From Deltaproteobacteria bacterium (GTDB taxonomy: Bacteria; Desulfobacterota; JAENJC01): 13,043 nucleotides of DNA. The number at the start of each line of letters is the position of its first letter. The first letter of the stretch is position 1. Location of the stretch: assembly GCA_016208525.1 (NCBI GenBank), contig JACQYJ010000048.1, positions 1-13,043 of the forward strand, read 5' to 3'. The translations under genes and the position numbers were made by a program. The notes below the pieces were generated by a model that saw only the letters and a program-made list of their open reading frames with translations, was not told the origin of the DNA and ran no database searches. Positions 12,648 through 13,043 of the stretch are shown here, piece after piece.

Positions 12648-13043
12648 TCAACCCTCCTTAATGACCTTTCCCACCAGCTTTGCAGTGTAGTCCACCAGAG
12701 GGATAATCCTGGAATAATCCATCCTCATGGGGCCTATCACACCGAGGGAGCCTAATATATTTCCTTCATTTCCATAAGTCGCCGCAATAAGACTGCAACC
12801 GTTGAATTCCGATGAACCAGTCTCACAACCGATGAATATATGGATGCCTCCTGCCTTCATGCTCTTGTCCAAAAGACCGACAATCCTGCTCTTCTCTTCG
12901 AATGCCCTGAATATCTCCTTCATTCTCTCCACATCAAGGAATTCCGGGTACTCAAAAAAACTTGATCTGCCCTCTATAAAGACCTCTTTTGCCTCCGAAC
13001 CGGCTGTTCCAATGACCTCTTCCCCAAGCCTCAGCGCCTTTTT
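12648..13043 (-). CDS. hrcA: Heat-inducible transcription repressor HrcA (3' part)
   Basis: The C-terminal 131 residues of HrcA; the gene runs past the window edge, so the DNA-binding domain is not visible. Family segments seen are EVFIEGRSSFFEYPEFLDVERMKEIFRAFEEK, read in two parts as EVFIEGRSSFFEYPEF and LDVERMKEIFRAFEEK, then IHIFIGCETGS, CSLIAATYG and the ending LGVIGPMRMDYSRIIPLVDYTAKLV. HrcA represses heat shock operons by binding CIRCE inverted repeats, with GroEL modulating it. Any CIRCE site for this operon would be upstream of the window. It is first of hrcA-grpE-dnaJ, and its stop TGA overlaps the grpE start region. Confidence 0.95.
   Translation of the reverse strand, partial: KKALRLGEEVIGTAGSEAKEVFIEGRSSFFEYPEFLDVERMKEIFRAFEEKSRIVGLLDKSMKAGGIHIFIGCETGSSEFNGCSLIAATYGNEGNILGSLGVIGPMRMDYSRIIPLVDYTAKLVGKVIKEG

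Overview
The window looks like chromosomal DNA of a Gram-negative bacterium. A KDO-activation gene (kdsB) and a GspE/PilB-type secretion ATPase imply an outer membrane. The gene set (def-fmt-DUF116-rsmB, HrcA-type heat shock genes, a SudB/NfnA-like flavoprotein, a PflX-like radical SAM protein) and the many dispersed palindromes resemble Nitrospirota or Desulfobacterota-type genomes. That placement is inference; no rRNA or other decisive marker is present.

Layout from left to right. A repeat copy and a possible 41-residue ORF precede an exported single-domain rhodanese (+). Convergent to it is a ferredoxin-NADP reductase-like flavoprotein (-). Next is a tightly coupled minus-strand operon: def, fmt, a DUF116 membrane protein and rsmB, joined by two ATGA overlaps and one direct abutment. 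Def and Fmt deformylate and formylate the ends of protein synthesis; RsmB methylates 16S rRNA. Divergent from def is kdsB (+), which is frameshifted by an apparent internal deletion near its 5' end, followed by a yciO-type gene (+). A pflX-like radical SAM gene (-) is divergent from a pilB/gspE-like ATPase (+). ppnP (-) and a PLD-like nuclease gene (-) follow. The right end is hrcA (partial), grpE and dnaJ, all on the minus strand, with no dnaK between grpE and dnaJ.

The most unusual property is the repeat load. Nearly every intergenic gap is filled by a palindromic or tandem repeat from several families. Similar elements lie in frame inside or at the end of four conserved genes (rsmB, DUF116, fmt, kdsB), where they add residues in presumed loops or termini. 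Several families are built from 7-bp units, usually four units (28 bp). One such array forms the whole dnaJ/PLD-gene junction, supplying the stop codon of one gene and the start codon of the next. Two 78-bp inverted copies of another element lie at 1-78 and 8072-8149. No CRISPR array, tRNA, rRNA, transposase or phage gene is visible. No gene-free stretch exceeds 300 bases; the longest (8037-8292) is mostly repeat.
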